From assembly GCA_949130485.1 (NCBI GenBank), contig OX422197.1, positions 5,441,193 to 5,505,192 on the forward strand: a DNA stretch of 64,000 bases, given 5' to 3'. The first letter of the stretch is position 1, and each line of letters begins with the position of its first letter. Under the pieces are notes generated by a model. It was given only the letters and a program-made list of their open reading frames with translations. It searched no databases and was not told the DNA's origin. The translations under genes were made by a program, and so were the position numbers. This document shows positions 21,601-36,136 of the stretch, piece after piece. Source of the stretch: Agelas oroides. Lineage: Eukaryota > Porifera > Demospongiae > Agelasida > Agelasidae.

Positions 21601-24600
21601 ACTGGGTGTCATGGTGTCTCCTTGAATCTCATGGTGTCTCCTTGAGTCTCAAGGTGTCTCCTTTAGTCTCATTATCTGTCCTTTAGTCACATTATGTCTC
21701 CTTGAGTCTCAAAATGTCTCCTTTAGTCTCATGGTGTCTCCTTGAGTCTCATGGTGTCTCCTTTAGTCTCATTATGTCTCCTGGAGTCTCATTATGTCTA
21801 CTTGAGTCTCATGGTGTCTGCTTGAGTCTCATGGTGTCTGCTTTAGTCTCACTATGTCTCCTTGTGTCTCATTATGTCTCCTTGAGTCTCATGGTGTCTC
21901 CTTGAGTATCATGGTGTCTCCTTTAGTCTCGTTATGTCTCCTTCAGTCTGATTATGTCTCCTTGAGCCTCATTATGTCTCCTTGAGCCTCATGGTATCAC
22001 CTTTAGACTCATTATGTCTCCTTGAGTCTCATTATGTCTCCTTGAGTCTCATGGTGTCTCCTTGAATCTGATGGTGTCTCCTTGAGTCTCATGGTGTCTC
22101 ACTTAGTCTCATTATATCTCCTTTAGTCTCATTATGTCTCCTTGAGTCTCAATATGTCTCCTTGAGTCTCATGGTGTCTCCTTGAGTCTCATGGTGTCTC
22201 CTTTAGTCTCATTATGTCTCCTGGAGTCTCATTATATCTCCTTGAGTCTCATGGTGTCTGCTTGAGTCTCATGGTGTCTCCTTGAGTCTCATGGTGTATC
22301 CTTGAGTCTCATTGTGTCTCATTGAGTCTCATGGTGTCTCCTTGAGTCTCATCGTGTCTCTTTTAGTCTCATTATGTCTACTTCAGTCTCATTATGTCTC
22401 CTTGAGTCTCATTATGTCTGCTGGAGTCTCATGGTGTCTCCTTTGGTCTCATTATGTCTCCTTGAGTCTCATTATGTCTCCTTGAGTCGCATTATGTCTC
22501 CTTCAGTCTCATGGTGTCTGCTTGAGTCTCGTGGTGTCTCCTTTGGTCTCATAATGTCTCCTTGGGTCTCATTATGTCTCCTGCAGTCTCCTGGTGTCTC
22601 TTTGAATCTCATGGTGTCTAGTTGAGTCTCATGGTGTCTCCTTGAGTCTCATGGTGTCTCCTTTAGTCTCATTTTGTCTCCTGGAGTCTCATTATGTCTC
22701 CTTGAGTCTCATGGTGTCTCCTTGAGTCTCATGGTGTCTCCTTGAGTCTCATGGTATAACCTTGACTCTCATGGTGTCTCCTTGAGTCTCATGGTGTCTC
22801 TTTTAGTCTCATTATGTCTACTTCAGTCTCATTATGTCTCCTTGAGTCTCATTATGTCAACTTGAGTCACACGGTGTCTCCTTGACCCTCATGGTGTCTC
22901 CTTTGGTCTCATTATGTCTCCTTGAGTCTCATTATGTCTCCTTGAGTCTCATTATGTCTCCTTCAGCCTCATGGTGTCTCCTTGAGTCTCATGGTGTCTC
23001 CTTTAGTCTCATTATCTCTCGTTGAATCTCATGGTGTCTCCTTTAATCTCATTATGTCTCCTTGAGTCTCATGGTGTCTCCTTGAGACTCATGGTGTCTC
23101 CTTTAGTCTCACGTTGTGTGCTTTAGTCTCATTATGACTCCATGAGTCTCATTGTGTCTCCTTTAGTCTCATTATGTCTCCTTGACTCTCAATATGTCTC
23201 CTTGAGTCTCATTATGTCTCCTTGAGTCTCATGGTGTCTCCTTGAGTCTCATGGTGTCTCCTTTAATTTGGTCTCATTATGTCTCCTTGAGTGTCGTTAT
23301 GTCTCCTTGAGTCTCATTATGTTTCCTTTAGTCTCATGGTGTCTCCTTGAGTCTCATCGTGTCTCCTTTAGTCTCATTATGTCTCCTTGAGTCTCATGGT
23401 GTCTCCTTTAGTCTCATTATGTTTCCTTGTGTCTCATGGTGTCTCTTTGAGTCTCATGGTGTGTCCTTTGGTGTCACGTTGTGTGCTTTAATCTCATTAT
23501 ATCTCCTAGAGTCTCATTGCGTCTGCTTTAGTCTCACTATGTCTCCTTGAGTCTCATGGTGTGTCCTTGAGTTTCATGGTGTCTCCTTGAGTCTAATTAT
23601 GTCTACTTGAGTCTCATTGTGTCTCCTTGTGTCTCATTCTGTCTCCTTGAGTCTCATTATGTCTCCTTGAGTCTCATGGTGTCTCCTTTAGTCTCATTAT
23701 GTTTCCTTGTGTCTCATGGTGTCTCTTTGAGTCTCATGGTGTGTCCTTTTGTGTCACGTTGTCTGCTTTAATCACATTATTTCTCCTAGAGTCTCATTGC
23801 GTCTGCTTTAGTCTCACTATGTCTCCTTGAGTCTCATGGTGTGTCCTTGAGTTTCATGGTGTCTCCTTGAGTCTAATTATGTCTACTTGAATCTCATTGT
23901 GTCTCCTTGTGTCTCATTCTGTCTCCTTGAGTCTCATTATGTCTCCTTGAGTCTCATGGTGTCTCCTTGAGTCTCATGGTGTCTTCTTTAGTCTCATTAT
24001 GTCTCCTTCAGTCTCATGGTGTCTCCTTGAATCTCATGGTGTCTCTTTGTGTCTTGTGGTGTCTCCTTTAGTCTCACGGTGTGTGCTTTAGTCTCATTAT
24101 GTCTCCTTGAGTCGCATTGTGTCTCCTGTAGGCTGATTATTATCTCCTTGAGTCTCAATATGTCTCCTTGAGTCTTATTATGTCTCCTTGAGTCTCATGG
24201 TGTCTCCTTTAGTCTCATTGTGTCTCCTTTAGTCTCATTATGTCTCCTGGAGTCTCAATATGTCTCCTTGAGTCTCATTATGTCTCCTTGAGTCTCATTA
24301 TGTCTCCTTGAGTCTCATAGTGTCTCCTTGAGTCTGATGGTGTCACCTTTGGTCTCATTATGTCTCCTTGAGTCTCATTATGTCTCCTTGAGTCCAATTA
24401 TGTTTCCTTCAGTCTCATGGTGTCTCGTTGAGGCTCAAGGTGTCTCCTTTAGTCTCATTATGTCTCCTTTAGTCTCATTATGTCTCCTTGAGTCTCAATA
24501 TGTCTCGTTGAGTCTCGTGGTGTCTCCTTGAATCTCATGGTGTCTCCTTGAGTCTCATGGTGTCTCCTTTAGTCTCATTATGTCTCCTGGAGTTTCATTA

Positions 24601-27206
24601 TGTCTCCTGGAGTTTCATTATGTCTCCTTGAGTCTCATGGTGTCTGCTTGAGTCTCGTGGTGACTCCTTGAGTCTCATGGTGTCTCCTTGAGTCTCATGG
24701 TATCTCTTTTAGCCTCATTATGTCTACTTGAGTCTCATTATGTCTCCTTGAGTCCCATTATGTCTCCTTGAGACTCACGATGTCTCCTTGACTCTTATGG
24801 TGTCTCCTTTGGTCTCATTATGTCTCCTTGAATCTCATTATGTCTCCTTCAGCCTCATGGTGTCTCCTAGAGTCTCATGGTGTCTCCTTTAGTCTCATTA
24901 TCTCTCCTTGAGTCTCATGGTGTCTCCTTTAGTCTCATTATGTCTGCTTGAGTCTTATGGTGTCTCCTTGAGACTCATGGTGTCTCCTTTAGTCTCACGG
25001 TGTGTGCTTTTAGTCTGATTATGTCTCCATGAGTCTCATTGTGTCTCCTTTAGTCTCATTATGTCTCCTTGACTCTTAATATGTCTCCTTGAGTCTCATT
25101 ATGTCTCCTTGAGTCTCATGGTGTCTCCTTGAGTCTCATGGTGTCTCCTTTGGTCTCATTATGTCGCCTTGAGTCTCGTTATGTCTCCTTGGGTCTCATT
25201 ATGTCTCCTTCAGTCTCATGGTGTCTGCTTTGTTCTCATTATGTCTCCTTGAGTCTCATTACGTCTCCTTGAGTTTCATTATGTCTCCTTCAGTCTCATG
25301 GTGTCTCCTTGAGTCTCATGGTGTCTCCTTGAGTCTCATTATGTCTCCTTGAGTCTCATGGTGTCTCCTTTAGTCTCATTATGTTTCCTTGAGTCTCATG
25401 GTGTCTCCTTGAGTCTCATTGTGTCTTCTTTAGTATCACTGTGTCTGCTTTAGTCTCAATAGGTCTCCCTGAGTCTCATTATGTCTCCCTGAGTCTCATG
25501 GTGTCTCCTTGAGTCCCATGGAGTCTCCTTTAGTGTCATTATGTCCCCTTGAGTCTCATGGTGTCTCCTTTAGACTCATTATGTCTCCTTGAGTCACATG
25601 GTGTCTCCTTGAATCCCATGGTGTCTCCTTGAGTCTCATGTTGTCTCCTTTAGTCTCATTATGTCTCCTTGAGTCTCATTATGTCTCCTTGAGTCTCATG
25701 GTGTTTCCTTTAGACTCATTATATCTCCTTGAGTCTCATGGTGTGTGCTTTCGTCTCATTATGTCTCCTTTAGTCTCATTGTGTCTCCTTTAGACTCATT
25801 ATGTCTCCTTGAGTCTCAATATGTCTTCTTGAGTCTCATTATGTCTCCTTGAGTCTCATGGTGTCTGCTTTGGTCACATTATGTCTCCTTGAGTCTCATT
25901 ATGTCTCCTTGAGTCTCATTATGTCTCCTTCAGTCTCCTCGTGTCTCCTTGAGTCTCATGGTGTCTCTTTTAGTGTCATTATATCTCCTTGAGTCTCATG
26001 GTGTGTCCTTTAGTCTCATTGTGTTTCCTTGAGTCTCATAGTGTCTCCTTGAGTCTCATTGGGTCTCCTTTAGTCTCATTATATCTCCTAGAGTCTCAAT
26101 ATGCCTACTTGAGTCTCATGGTGTCTCCTTGAGTCTCATGGTGTCTCCTTTAGTCTCATTATGTCTCCTTGAGTCTCATTATGTCTCCTTGAGTGTCATG
26201 GTGTCTGCTTGAGTCTCATGGTGTCTCCTTGAGTCTCATGGTGTCTCCTTGAGTCTCATGGTGTCTCCTTGAATCTCATGGTGTCTTGTTTAGTTTCATT
26301 ATGTCTCCTTGAGTCTCATTATGCCTCCTTGAGTCTCATTATGTCTCCTTGAGTCTCATGGTGTCTCCTAGGGTCTCATGGTGTCTCCTATGGTCTCATA
26401 ATGTCTCCTCGAGTCTCATTATGTCTCCTTGAGTCTCATTTTGTCTCCTTCAGCCTCATGGTGTCTCCTTGAGTCTTATGGTGTCTCCTTTATTCTCATT
26501 ATGTCTCCTTGAGTCTCATGGTGTGTCCCTTAGTCTCATTATATCTCCTTGAGTCTCATGGTGTCTCCTTGAGTCTCATGGTGTGTGCTTTAGTCTCATT
26601 ATGTCTCCTTGAGTCTCATTGTGTCTCCTTTAGGCTCATTATGTCTCCTTGATTCTCAATATGTCTCCTTGAGTCTCATTATGTCTCCTTGAGTCTCATG
26701 GTGTCTGCTTTAGTCTCATGGTGTCTCCTTTAGTCTCATTATGTCTCCTTGTGTCTCATTATGTCTCCTTGAGTCTCATGGTGTCTCCTTTAGGCTCATT
26801 ATGTCTCCTTGATTCTCAATATGTCTCCTTGAGTCTCATTATGTCTCCTTGAGTCTCATGGTGTCTGCTTTAGTCTCATGGTGTCTCCTTTAGTCTCATT
26901 ATGTCTCCTTGTGTCTCTTTATGTCTCCTTGAGTCTCATGGTGTCACCTTGAGTGTCATGGTGTCTCCTTTAGTCTCGTTATGTCTCCTTCAGTCTGATT
27001 ATGTCTCCTTGAGCCTCATTATGTCTCCTTGAGCCTCATGGTATCTCCTTTAGACTCATTATGTCTCCTTGAGTCTCATTATGTCTCCTTGAGTCTCATG
27101 GTGTCTCCTTGAATCTGATGGTGTCTCCTTGAGTCTCATGGTGTCTCACTTAGTCTCATTATGTCTCCTTTAGTCTCATTAAGTCTCCTGGAGTCTCGTT
27201 ATGTCT
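21601..27206. repeat. 5.6-kb higher-order repeat, unit 1 (5,606 bp)
   Basis: Units are cut here at the slip ACTGGGTGTCATGG, which occurs once per normal unit. Tag order in a full unit: CTCAAAATGTC, TGTCTACTTCAG, CTTTAATTTGG (extra bases), GTCACGTTGTGTGC, GATTATTATCTCC (+1), GTGCTTTTAGTC (+1), CAATAGGTCTCCC, GTGCTTTCG, CAATATGCCTAC, CTTGTTTAG, CCTAGGGTC, GTGTCCCTTAG. This unit has a 280-bp internal duplication (the stretch near 23405 repeats near 23685) and a 160-bp duplication (26631 and 26791). Confidence 0.9.
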
Positions 27207-30200
27207 ACTGGGTGTCATGGTGTCTCCTTGAATCTCATGGTGTCTCCTTGAGTCTCAAGGTGTCTCCTTTAGTCTCATTATCTGTCCTTTAGTCACATTA
27301 TGTCTCCTTGAGTCTCAAAATGTCTCCTTTAGTCTCATGGTGTCTCCTTGAGTCTCATGGTGTCTCCTTTAGTCTCATTATGTCTCCTGGAGTCTCATTA
27401 TGTCTTTTTGAGTCTAATGGTGTCTGCTTGAGTCTCATGGTGTCTGCTTTAGTCTCACTATGTCTCCTTGTGTCTCATTATGTCTCCTTGAGTCTCATGG
27501 TGTCTCCTTGAGTATCATGGTGTCTCCTTTAGTCTCGTTATGTCTCCTTCAGTCTGATTATGTCTCCTTGAGCCTCATTATGTCTCCTTGAGCCTCATGG
27601 TATCACCTTTAGACTCATTATGTCTCCTTGAGTCTCATTATGTCTCCTTGAGTCTCATGGTGTCTCCTTGAATCTGATGGTGTCTCCTTGAGTCTCATGG
27701 TGTCTCACTTAGTCTCATTATATCTCCTTTAGTCTCATTATGTCTCCTTGAGTCTCAATATGTCTCCTTGAGTCTCATGGTGTCTCCTTGAGTCTCATGG
27801 TGTCTCCTTTAGTCTCATTATGTCTCCTGGAGTCTCATTATGTCTCCTTGAGTCTCATGGTGTCTGCTTGAGTCTCATGGTGTCTCCTTGAGTCTCATGG
27901 TGTATCCTTGAGTCTCATTGTGTCTCATTGAGTCTCATGGTGTCTCCTTGAGTCTCATCGTGTCTCTTTTAGTCTCATTATGTCTACTTCAGTCTCATTA
28001 TGTCTCCTTGAGTCTCATTATGTCTGCTGGAGTCTCATGGTGTCTCCTTTGGTCTCATTATGTCTCCTTGAGTCTCATTATGTCTCCTTGAGTCGCATTA
28101 TGTCTCCTTCAGTCTCATGGTGTCTGCTTGAGTCTCGTGGTGTCTCCTTTGGTCTCATAATGTCTCCTTGAGTCTCATTATGTCTCCTGCAGTCTCATGG
28201 TGTCTCTTTGAATCTCATGGTGTCTAGTTGAGTCTCATGGTGTCTCCTTTAGTCTCATTACCTCTCTTTTAGTCTGATTATTTCTCCTTGAGCCTCAATA
28301 TGTCTCCTTGAGTCTCATGGTGTCTCCTTGAGTCTCATGGTGTCTCCTTTAGTCTCATTTTGTCTCCTGGAGTCTCATTATGTCTCCTTGAGTCTCATGG
28401 TGTCTCCTTGAGTCTCATCGTGTCTCCTTGAGTCTCATGGTATATCCTTGAGTCTCATGGTATATCCTTGAGTCTCCTGGTGTCTCCTTGAGTCTCATGG
28501 TGTCTCTTTTAGTCTCATCATGTCTACTTCAGTCTCATTATGTCTCCTTGAGTCTCATTATGTCAACTTGAGTCACACGGTGTCTCCTTGACCCTCATGG
28601 TGTCTCCTTTGGTCTCATTATGTCTCCTTGAGTCTCATTATGTCTCCTTGAGTCTCATTATGTCTCCTACAGTCTCATTATGTCTCCTTCAGCCTCATGG
28701 TGTCTCCTTGAGTCTCATGGTGTCTCCTTTAGTCTCATTATCTCTCGTTGAATCTCATGGTGTCTCCTTTAATCTCATTATGTCTCCTTGAGTCTCATGG
28801 TGTCTCCTTGAGACTCATGGTGTCTCCTTTAGTCTCACGTTGTGTGCTTTAGTCTCATTATGACTCCATGAGTCTCATTGTGTCTCCTTTAGTCTCATTA
28901 TGTCTCCTTGACTCTCAATATGTCTCCTTGAGTCTCATTGTGTCTCCTTGAGTCTCATGGTGTCTCCTTGAGTCTCATGGTGTCTCCTTTAATTTGATCT
29001 CATTATGTCTCCTTGAGTCTCGTTATGTCTCCTTGAGTCTCATTATGTTTCCTTTAGTCTCATGGTGTCTCCTTGAGTCTCATGGTGTCTCCTTTAGTCT
29101 CATTATGTCTCCTTCAGTCTCATGGTGTCTCCTTTAGTCTCATTATGTTTCCTTGTGTCTCATGGTGTCTCTTTGAGTCTCATGGTGTGTCCTTTGGTGT
29201 CACGTTGTGTGCTTTAATCTCATTATATCTCCTAGAGTCTCATTGCGTCTGCTTTAGTCTCACTATGTCTCCTTGAGTCTCATGGTGTGTCCTTGAGTTT
29301 CATGGTGTCTCCTTGAGTCTAATTATGTCTACTTGAGTCTCATTGTGTCTCCTTGTGTCTCATTCTGTCTCCTTGAGTCTCATTATGTCTCCTTGAGTCT
29401 CATGGTGTCTCCTTGAGTCTCATGGTGTCTTCTTTAGTCTCATTATGTCTCCTTCAGTCTCATGGTGTCTCCTTGAATCTCATGGTGTCTCTTTGTGTCT
29501 TGTGGTGTCTCCTTTAGTCTCACGGTGTGTGCTTTAGTCTCATTATGTCTCCTTGAGTCGAATTGTGTCTCCTGTAGGCTGATTATTATCTCCTTGAGTC
29601 TCAATATGTCTCCTTGAGTCTTATTATGTCTCCTTGAGTCTCATGGTGTCTCCTTTAGTCTCATTGTGTCTCCTTTAGTCTCATTATGTCTCCTTGAGTC
29701 TCAATATGTCTCCTTGAGTCTCATTATGTCTCCTTGAGTCTCATTATGTCTCCTTGAGTCCAATTATGTTTCCTTCAGTCTCATGGTGTCTCGTTGAGGC
29801 TCAAGGTGTCTCCTTTAGTCTCATTATGTCTCCTTTAGTCTCATTATGTCTCCTTGAGTCTCAATATGTCTCGTTGAGTCTCGTGGTGTCTCCTTGAATC
29901 TCATGGTGTCTCCTTGAGTCTCATGGTGTCTCCTTTAGTCTCATTATGTCTCCTGGAGTTTCATTATGTCTCCTGGAGTTTCATTATGTCTCCTTGAGTC
30001 TCATGGTGTCTGCTTGAGTCTCGTGGTGACTCCTTGAGTCTCATGGTGTCTCCTTGAGTCTCATGGTATCTCTTTTAGCCTCATTATGTCTACTTGAGTC
30101 TCATTATGTCTCCTTGAGTCCCATTATGTCTCCTTGAGACTCACGATGTCTCCTTGACTCTTATGGTGTCTCCTTTGGTCTCATTATGTCTCCTTGAATC

Positions 30201-32792
30201 TCATTATGTCTCCTTCAGCCTCATGGTGTCTCCTAGAGTCTCATGGTGTCTCCTTTAGTCTCATTATCTCTCCTTGAGTCTCATGGTGTCTCCTTTAGTC
30301 TCATTATGTCTCCTTGAGTCTCATGGTGTCTCCTTGAGACTCATGGTGTCTCCTTTAGTCTCACGGTGTGTGCTTTTAGTCTGATTATGTCTCCATGAGT
30401 CTCATTGTGTCTCCTTTAGTCTCATTATGTCTCCTTGACTCTCAATATGTCTCCTTGAGTCTCATTATGTCTCCTTGAGTCTCATGGTGTCTCCTTGAGT
30501 CTCATGGTGTCTCCTTTGGTCTCATTATGTCGCCTTGAGTCTCGTTATGTCTCCTTGGGTCTCATTATGTCTCCTTCAGTCTCATGGTGTCTGCTTTGTT
30601 CTCATTATGTCTCCTTGAGTCTCATTACGTCTCCTTGAGTTTCATTATGTCTCCTTCAGTCTCATGGTGTCTCCTTGAGTCTCATGGTGTCTCCTTGAGT
30701 CTCATTATGTCTCCTTGAGTCTCATGGTGTCTCCTTTAGTCTCATTATGTTTCCTTGAGTCTCATGGTGTCTCCTTGAGTCTCATTGTGTCTTCTTTAGT
30801 ATCACTGTGTCTGCTTTAGTCTCAATAGGTCTCCCTGAGTCTCATTATGTCTCCCTGAGTCTCATGGTGTCTCCTTGAGTCCCATGGAGTCTCCTTTAGT
30901 GTCATTATGTCCCCTTGAATCTCATGGTGTCTCCTTTAGACTCATTATGTCTCCTTGAGTCACATGGTGTCTCCTTGAATCCCATGGTGTCTCCTTGAGT
31001 CTCATGTTGTCTCCTTTAGTCTCATTATGTCTCCTTGAGTCTCATTATGTCTCCTTGAGTCTCATGGTGTCTCCTTGAGTCTCATTATGTCTCCTTGAGT
31101 CTCAATATGTCTCCTTCAGCCTCATGGTGTCTCCTTGAGTCTCATGGTGTCTCCTTGATTCTCATTATGTCTCCTTGAGTCTCATGGTGTTTCCTTTAGA
31201 CTCATTATATCTCCTTGAGTCTCATGGTGTGTGCTTTCGTCTCATTATGTCTCCTTGAGTCTCATTGTGTCTCCTTTAGACTCATTATGTCTCCTTGAGT
31301 CTCATTATGTCTCCTTGAGTCTCATGGTGTCTGCTTTGGTCACATTATGTCTCCTTGAGTCTCATTATGTCTCCTTGAGTCTCATTATGTCTCCTTCAGT
31401 CTCCTCGTGTCTCCTTGAGTCTCATGGTGTCTCTTTTAGTGTCATTATATCTCCTTGAGTCTCATGGTGTGTCCTTTAGTCTCATTATGTTTCCTTGAGT
31501 CTCATAGTGTCTCCTTGAGTCTCATTGGGTCTCCTTTAGTCTCATTATATCTCCTAGAGTCTCAATATGCCTACTTGAGTCTCATGGTGTCTCCTTGAGT
31601 CTCATGGTGTCTCCTTTAGTCTCATTATGTCTCCTTGAGTCTCATTATGTCTCCTTGAGTGTCATGGTGTCTGCTTGAGTCTCCTCGTGTCTCCTTGAGT
31701 CTCATGGTGTCTCTTTTAGTGTCATTATATCTCCTTGAGTCTCATGGTGTGTCCTTTAGTCTCATTATGTTTCCTTGAGTCTCATAGTGTCTCCTTGAGT
31801 CTCATTGGGTCTCCTTTAGTCTCATTATATCTCCTAGAGTCTCAATATGCCTACTTGAGTCTCATGGTGTCTCCTTGAGTCTCATGGTGTCTCCTTTAGT
31901 CTCATTATGTCTCCTTGAGTCTCATTATGTCTCCTTGAGTGTCATGGTGTCTGCTTGAGTCTCATGGTGTCTCCTTGAGTCTCATGGTGTCTCCTTGAGT
32001 CTCATGGTGTCTCCTTGAATCTCATGGTGTCTTGTTTAGTTTCATTATGTCTCCTTGAGTCTCATTATGCCTCCTTGAGTCTCATTATGTCTCCTTGAGT
32101 CTCATGGTGTCTCCTAGGGTCTCATGGTGTCTCCTATGGTCTCATAATGTCTCCTCGAGTCTCATTATGTCTCCTTGAGTCTCATTTTGTCTCCTTCAGC
32201 CTCATGGTGTCTCCTTGAGTCTTATGGTGTCTCCTTTATTCTCATTATGTCTCCTTGAGTCTCATGGTGTGTCCCTTAGTCTCATTATATCTCCTTGAGT
32301 CTCATGGTGTCTCCTTGAGTCTCATGGTGTGTGCTTTAGTCTCATTATGTCTCCTTGAGTCTCATTGTGTCTCCTTTAGGCTCATTATGTCTCCTTGATT
32401 CTCAATATGTCTCCTTGAGTCTCATTATGTCTCCTTGAGTCTCATGGTGTCTGCTTTAGTCTCATGGTGTCTCCTTTAGTCTCATTATGTCTCCTTGTGT
32501 CTCATTATGTCTCCTTGAGTCTCATGGTGTCTACTTGAGTGTCATGGTGTCTCCTTTAGTCTCGTTATGTCTCCTTCAGTCTGATTATGTCTCCTTGAGC
32601 CTCATTATGTCTCCTTGAGCCTCATGGTATCTCCTTTAGACTCATTATGTCTCCTTGAGTCTCATTATGTCTCCTTGAGTCTCATGGTGTCTCCTTGAAT
32701 CTGATGGTGTCTCCTTGAGTCTCATGGTGTCTCACTTAGTCTCATTATGTCTCCTTTAGTCTCATTAAGTCTCCTGGAGTCTCGTTATGTCT
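27207..32792. repeat. 5.6-kb higher-order repeat, unit 2 (5,586 bp)
   Basis: Full tag order. It lacks the 280-bp duplication of unit 1 in the GTCACGTTG region but has its own 280-bp duplication, with the CTCCTCGTGTCTCC stretch at 31401 repeated at 31681. It has a single copy of the 160-bp TAGGCTCATT stretch. The usual AATTTGG tag reads AATTTGA here. Confidence 0.9.
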
Positions 32793-35700
32793 ACTGGGTG
32801 TCATGGTGTCTCCTTGAATCTCATGGTGTCTCCTTGAGTCTCAAGGTGTCTCCTTTAGTCTCATTATCTGTCCTTTAGTCACATTATGTCTCCTTGAGTC
32901 TCAAAATGTCTCCTTTAGTCTCATGGTGTCTCCTTGAGTCTCATGGTGTCTCCTTTAGTCTCATTATGTTTCCTGGAGTCTCATTATGTCTCCTTGAGTC
33001 TCATGGTGTCTGCTTGAGTCTCATGGTGTCTGCTTTAGTCTCACTATGTCTCCTTGTGTCTCATTATGTGTCCTTGAGTCTCATGGTGTCTCCTTGAGTA
33101 TCATGGTGTCTCCTTTAGTCTCGTTATGTCTCCTTCAGTCTGATTATGTCTCCTTGAGCCTCATTATGTCTCCTTGAGCCTCATGGTATCACCTTTAGAC
33201 TCATTATGTCTCCTTGAGTCTCATTATGTCTCCTTGAGTCTCATGGTGTCTCCTTGAATCTGATGGTGTCTCCTTGAGTCTCTTGGTGTCTCACTTAGTC
33301 TCATTATATCTCCTTTAGTCTCATTATGTCTCCTTGAGTCTCAATATGTCTCCTTGAGTCTCATGGTGTCTCCTTGAGTCTCATGGTGTCTCCTTTAGTC
33401 TCATTATGTCTCCTGGAGTCTCATTATGTCTCCTTGAGTCTCATGGTGTCTGCTTGAGTCTCATGGTGTCTCCTTGAGTCTCATGGTGTATCCTTGAGTC
33501 TCATTGTGTCTCATTGAGTCTCATGGTGTCTCCTTGAGTCTCATCGTGTCTCTTTTAGTCTCATTATGTCTACTTCAGTCTCATTATGTCTCCTTGAGTC
33601 TCATTATGTCTGCTGGAGTCTCATGGTGTCTCCTTTGGTCTCATTATGTCTCCTTGAGTCTCATTCTGTCTCCTTGAGTCGCATTATGTCTCCTTCAGTC
33701 TCATGGTGTCTGCTTGAGTCTCGTGGTGTCTCCTTTGGTCTCATAATGTCTCCTTGAGTCTCATTATGTCTCCTGCAGTCTCATGGTGTCTCTTTGAATC
33801 TCATGGTGTCTAGTTGAGTCTCATGGTGTCTCCTTTAGTCTCATTACCTCTCTTTTAGTCTGATTATGTCTCCTTGAGCCTCAATATGTCTCCTTGAGTC
33901 TCATGGTGTCTCCTTGAGTCTCATGGTGTCTCCTTTAGTCTCATTTTGTCTCCTGGAGTCTCATTATGTCTCCTTGAGTCTCATGGTGTCTCCTTGAGTC
34001 TCATGGTGTCTCCTTGAGTCTCATGGTATATCCTTGAGTCTCATGGTATATCCTTGAGTCTCCTGGTGTCTCCTTGAGTCTCATGGTGTCTCTTTTAGTC
34101 TCATTATGTCTACTTCAGTCTCATTATGTCTCCTTGAGTCTCATTATGTCAACTTGAGTCACACGGTGTCTCCTTGACCCTCATGGTGTCTCCTTTGGTC
34201 TCATTATGTCTCCTTGAGTCTCATTATGTCTCCTTGAGTCTCATTATGTCTCCTTGAGTCTCATTATGTCTCCTTCAGCCTCATGGTGTCTCCTTGAGTC
34301 TCATGGTGTCTCCTTTAGTCTCATTATCTCTCGTTGAATCTCATGGTGTCTCCTTTAATCTCATTATGTCTCCTTGAGTCTCATGGTGTCTCCTTGAGAC
34401 TCATGGTGTCTCCTTTAGTCTCACGTTGTGTGCTTTAGTCTCATTATGACTCCATGAGTCTCATTGTGTCTCCTTTAGTCTCATTATGTCTCCTTGACTC
34501 TCAATATGTCTCCTTGAGTCTCATTATGTCTCCTTGAGTCTCATGGTGTCTCCTTGAATCTCATGGTGTCTCCTTTAATTTGGTCTCATTATGTCTCCTT
34601 GAGTCTCGTTATGTCTCCTTGAGTCTCATTATGTTTCCTTTAGTCTCATGGTGTCTCCTTGAGTCTCATCGTGTCTCCTTTAGTCTCATTATGTCTCCTT
34701 GAGTCTCATGGTGTCTCCTTTAGTCTCATTATGTTTCCTTGTGTCTCATGGTGTCTCTTTGAGTCTCATGGTGTGTCCTTTGGTGTCACGTTGTCTGCTT
34801 TAATCTCATTATATCTCCTAGAGTCTCATTGCGTCTGCTTTAGTCTCACTATGTCTCCTTGAGTCTCATGGTGTGTCCTTGAGTTTCATGGTGTCTCCTT
34901 GAGTCTAATTATGTCTACTTGAGTCTCATTGTGTGTCCTTTAGTCTCATTGTGTTTCCTTGAGTCTCATAGTGTCTCCTTGAGTCTCATTGGGTCTCCTT
35001 TAGTCTCATTATATCTCCTAGAGTCTCAATATGCCTACTTGAGTCTCATGGTGTCTCCTTGAGTCTCATGGTGTCTCCTTTAGTCTCATTATGTCTCCTT
35101 GAGTCTCATTATGTCTCCTTGAGTGTCATGGTGTCTGCTTGAGTCTCATGGTGTCTCCTTGAGTCTCATGGTGTCTCCTTGAGTCTCATGGTGTCTCCTT
35201 GAATCTCATGGTGTCTTGTTTAGTTTCATTATGTCTCCTTGAGTCTCATTATGCCTCCTTGAGTCTCATTATGTCTCCTTGAGTCTCATGGTGTCTCCTA
35301 GGGTCTCATGGTGTCTCCTATGGTCTCATAATGTCTCCTCGAGTCTCATTATGTCTCCTTGAGTCTCATTTTGTCTCCTTCAGCCTCATGGTGTCTCCTT
35401 GAGTCTTATGGTGTCTCCTTTATTCTCATTATGTCTCCTTGAGTCTCATGGTGTGTCCCTTAGTCTCATTATATCTCCTTGAGTCTCATGGTGTCTCCTT
35501 GAGTCTCATGGTGTGTGCTTTAGTCTCATTATGTCTCCTTGAGTCTCATTGTGTCTCCTTTAGGCTCATTATGTCTCCTTGATTCTCAATATGTCTCCTT
35601 GAGTCTCATTATGTCTCCTTGAGTCTCATGGTGTCTGCTTTAGTCTCATGGTGTCTCCTTTAGTCTCATTATGTCTCCTTGTGTCTCATTATGTCTCCTT

Positions 35701-36136
35701 GAGTCTCATGGTGTCTCCTTTAGGCTCATTATGTCTCCTTGATTCTCAATATGTCTCCTTGAGTCTCATTATGTCTCCTTGAGTCTCATGGTGTCTGCTT
35801 TAGTCTCATGGTGTCTCCTTTAGTCTCATTATGTCTCCTTGTGTCTCTTTATGTCTCCTTGAGTCTCATGGTGTCACCTTGAGTGTCATGGTGTCTCCTT
35901 TAGTCTCGTTATGTCTCCTTCAGTCTGATTATGTCTCCTTGAGCCTCATTATGTCTCCTTGAGCCTCATGGTATCTCCTTTAGACTCATTATGTCTCCTT
36001 GAGTCTCATTATGTCTCCTTGAGTCTCATGGTGTCTCCTTGAATCTGATGGTGTCTCCTTGAGTCTCATGGTGTCTCACTTAGTCTCATTATGTCTCCTT
36101 TAGTCTCATTAAGTCTCCTGGAGTCTCGTTATGTCT
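32793..36136. repeat. Higher-order repeat, unit 3 (3,344 bp, deleted)
   Basis: Tags run normally to the GTCACGTTG region, then jump near 34930 (CATTGTGTGTCCTTTAG) to the CATTGGGTCTCC / CAATATGCCTAC region. About 2.2 kb holding the GATTATTATC, GTGCTTTTAG, CAATAGG and GTGCTTTCG tags is missing. The 160-bp duplication is present near 35720. Confidence 0.88.
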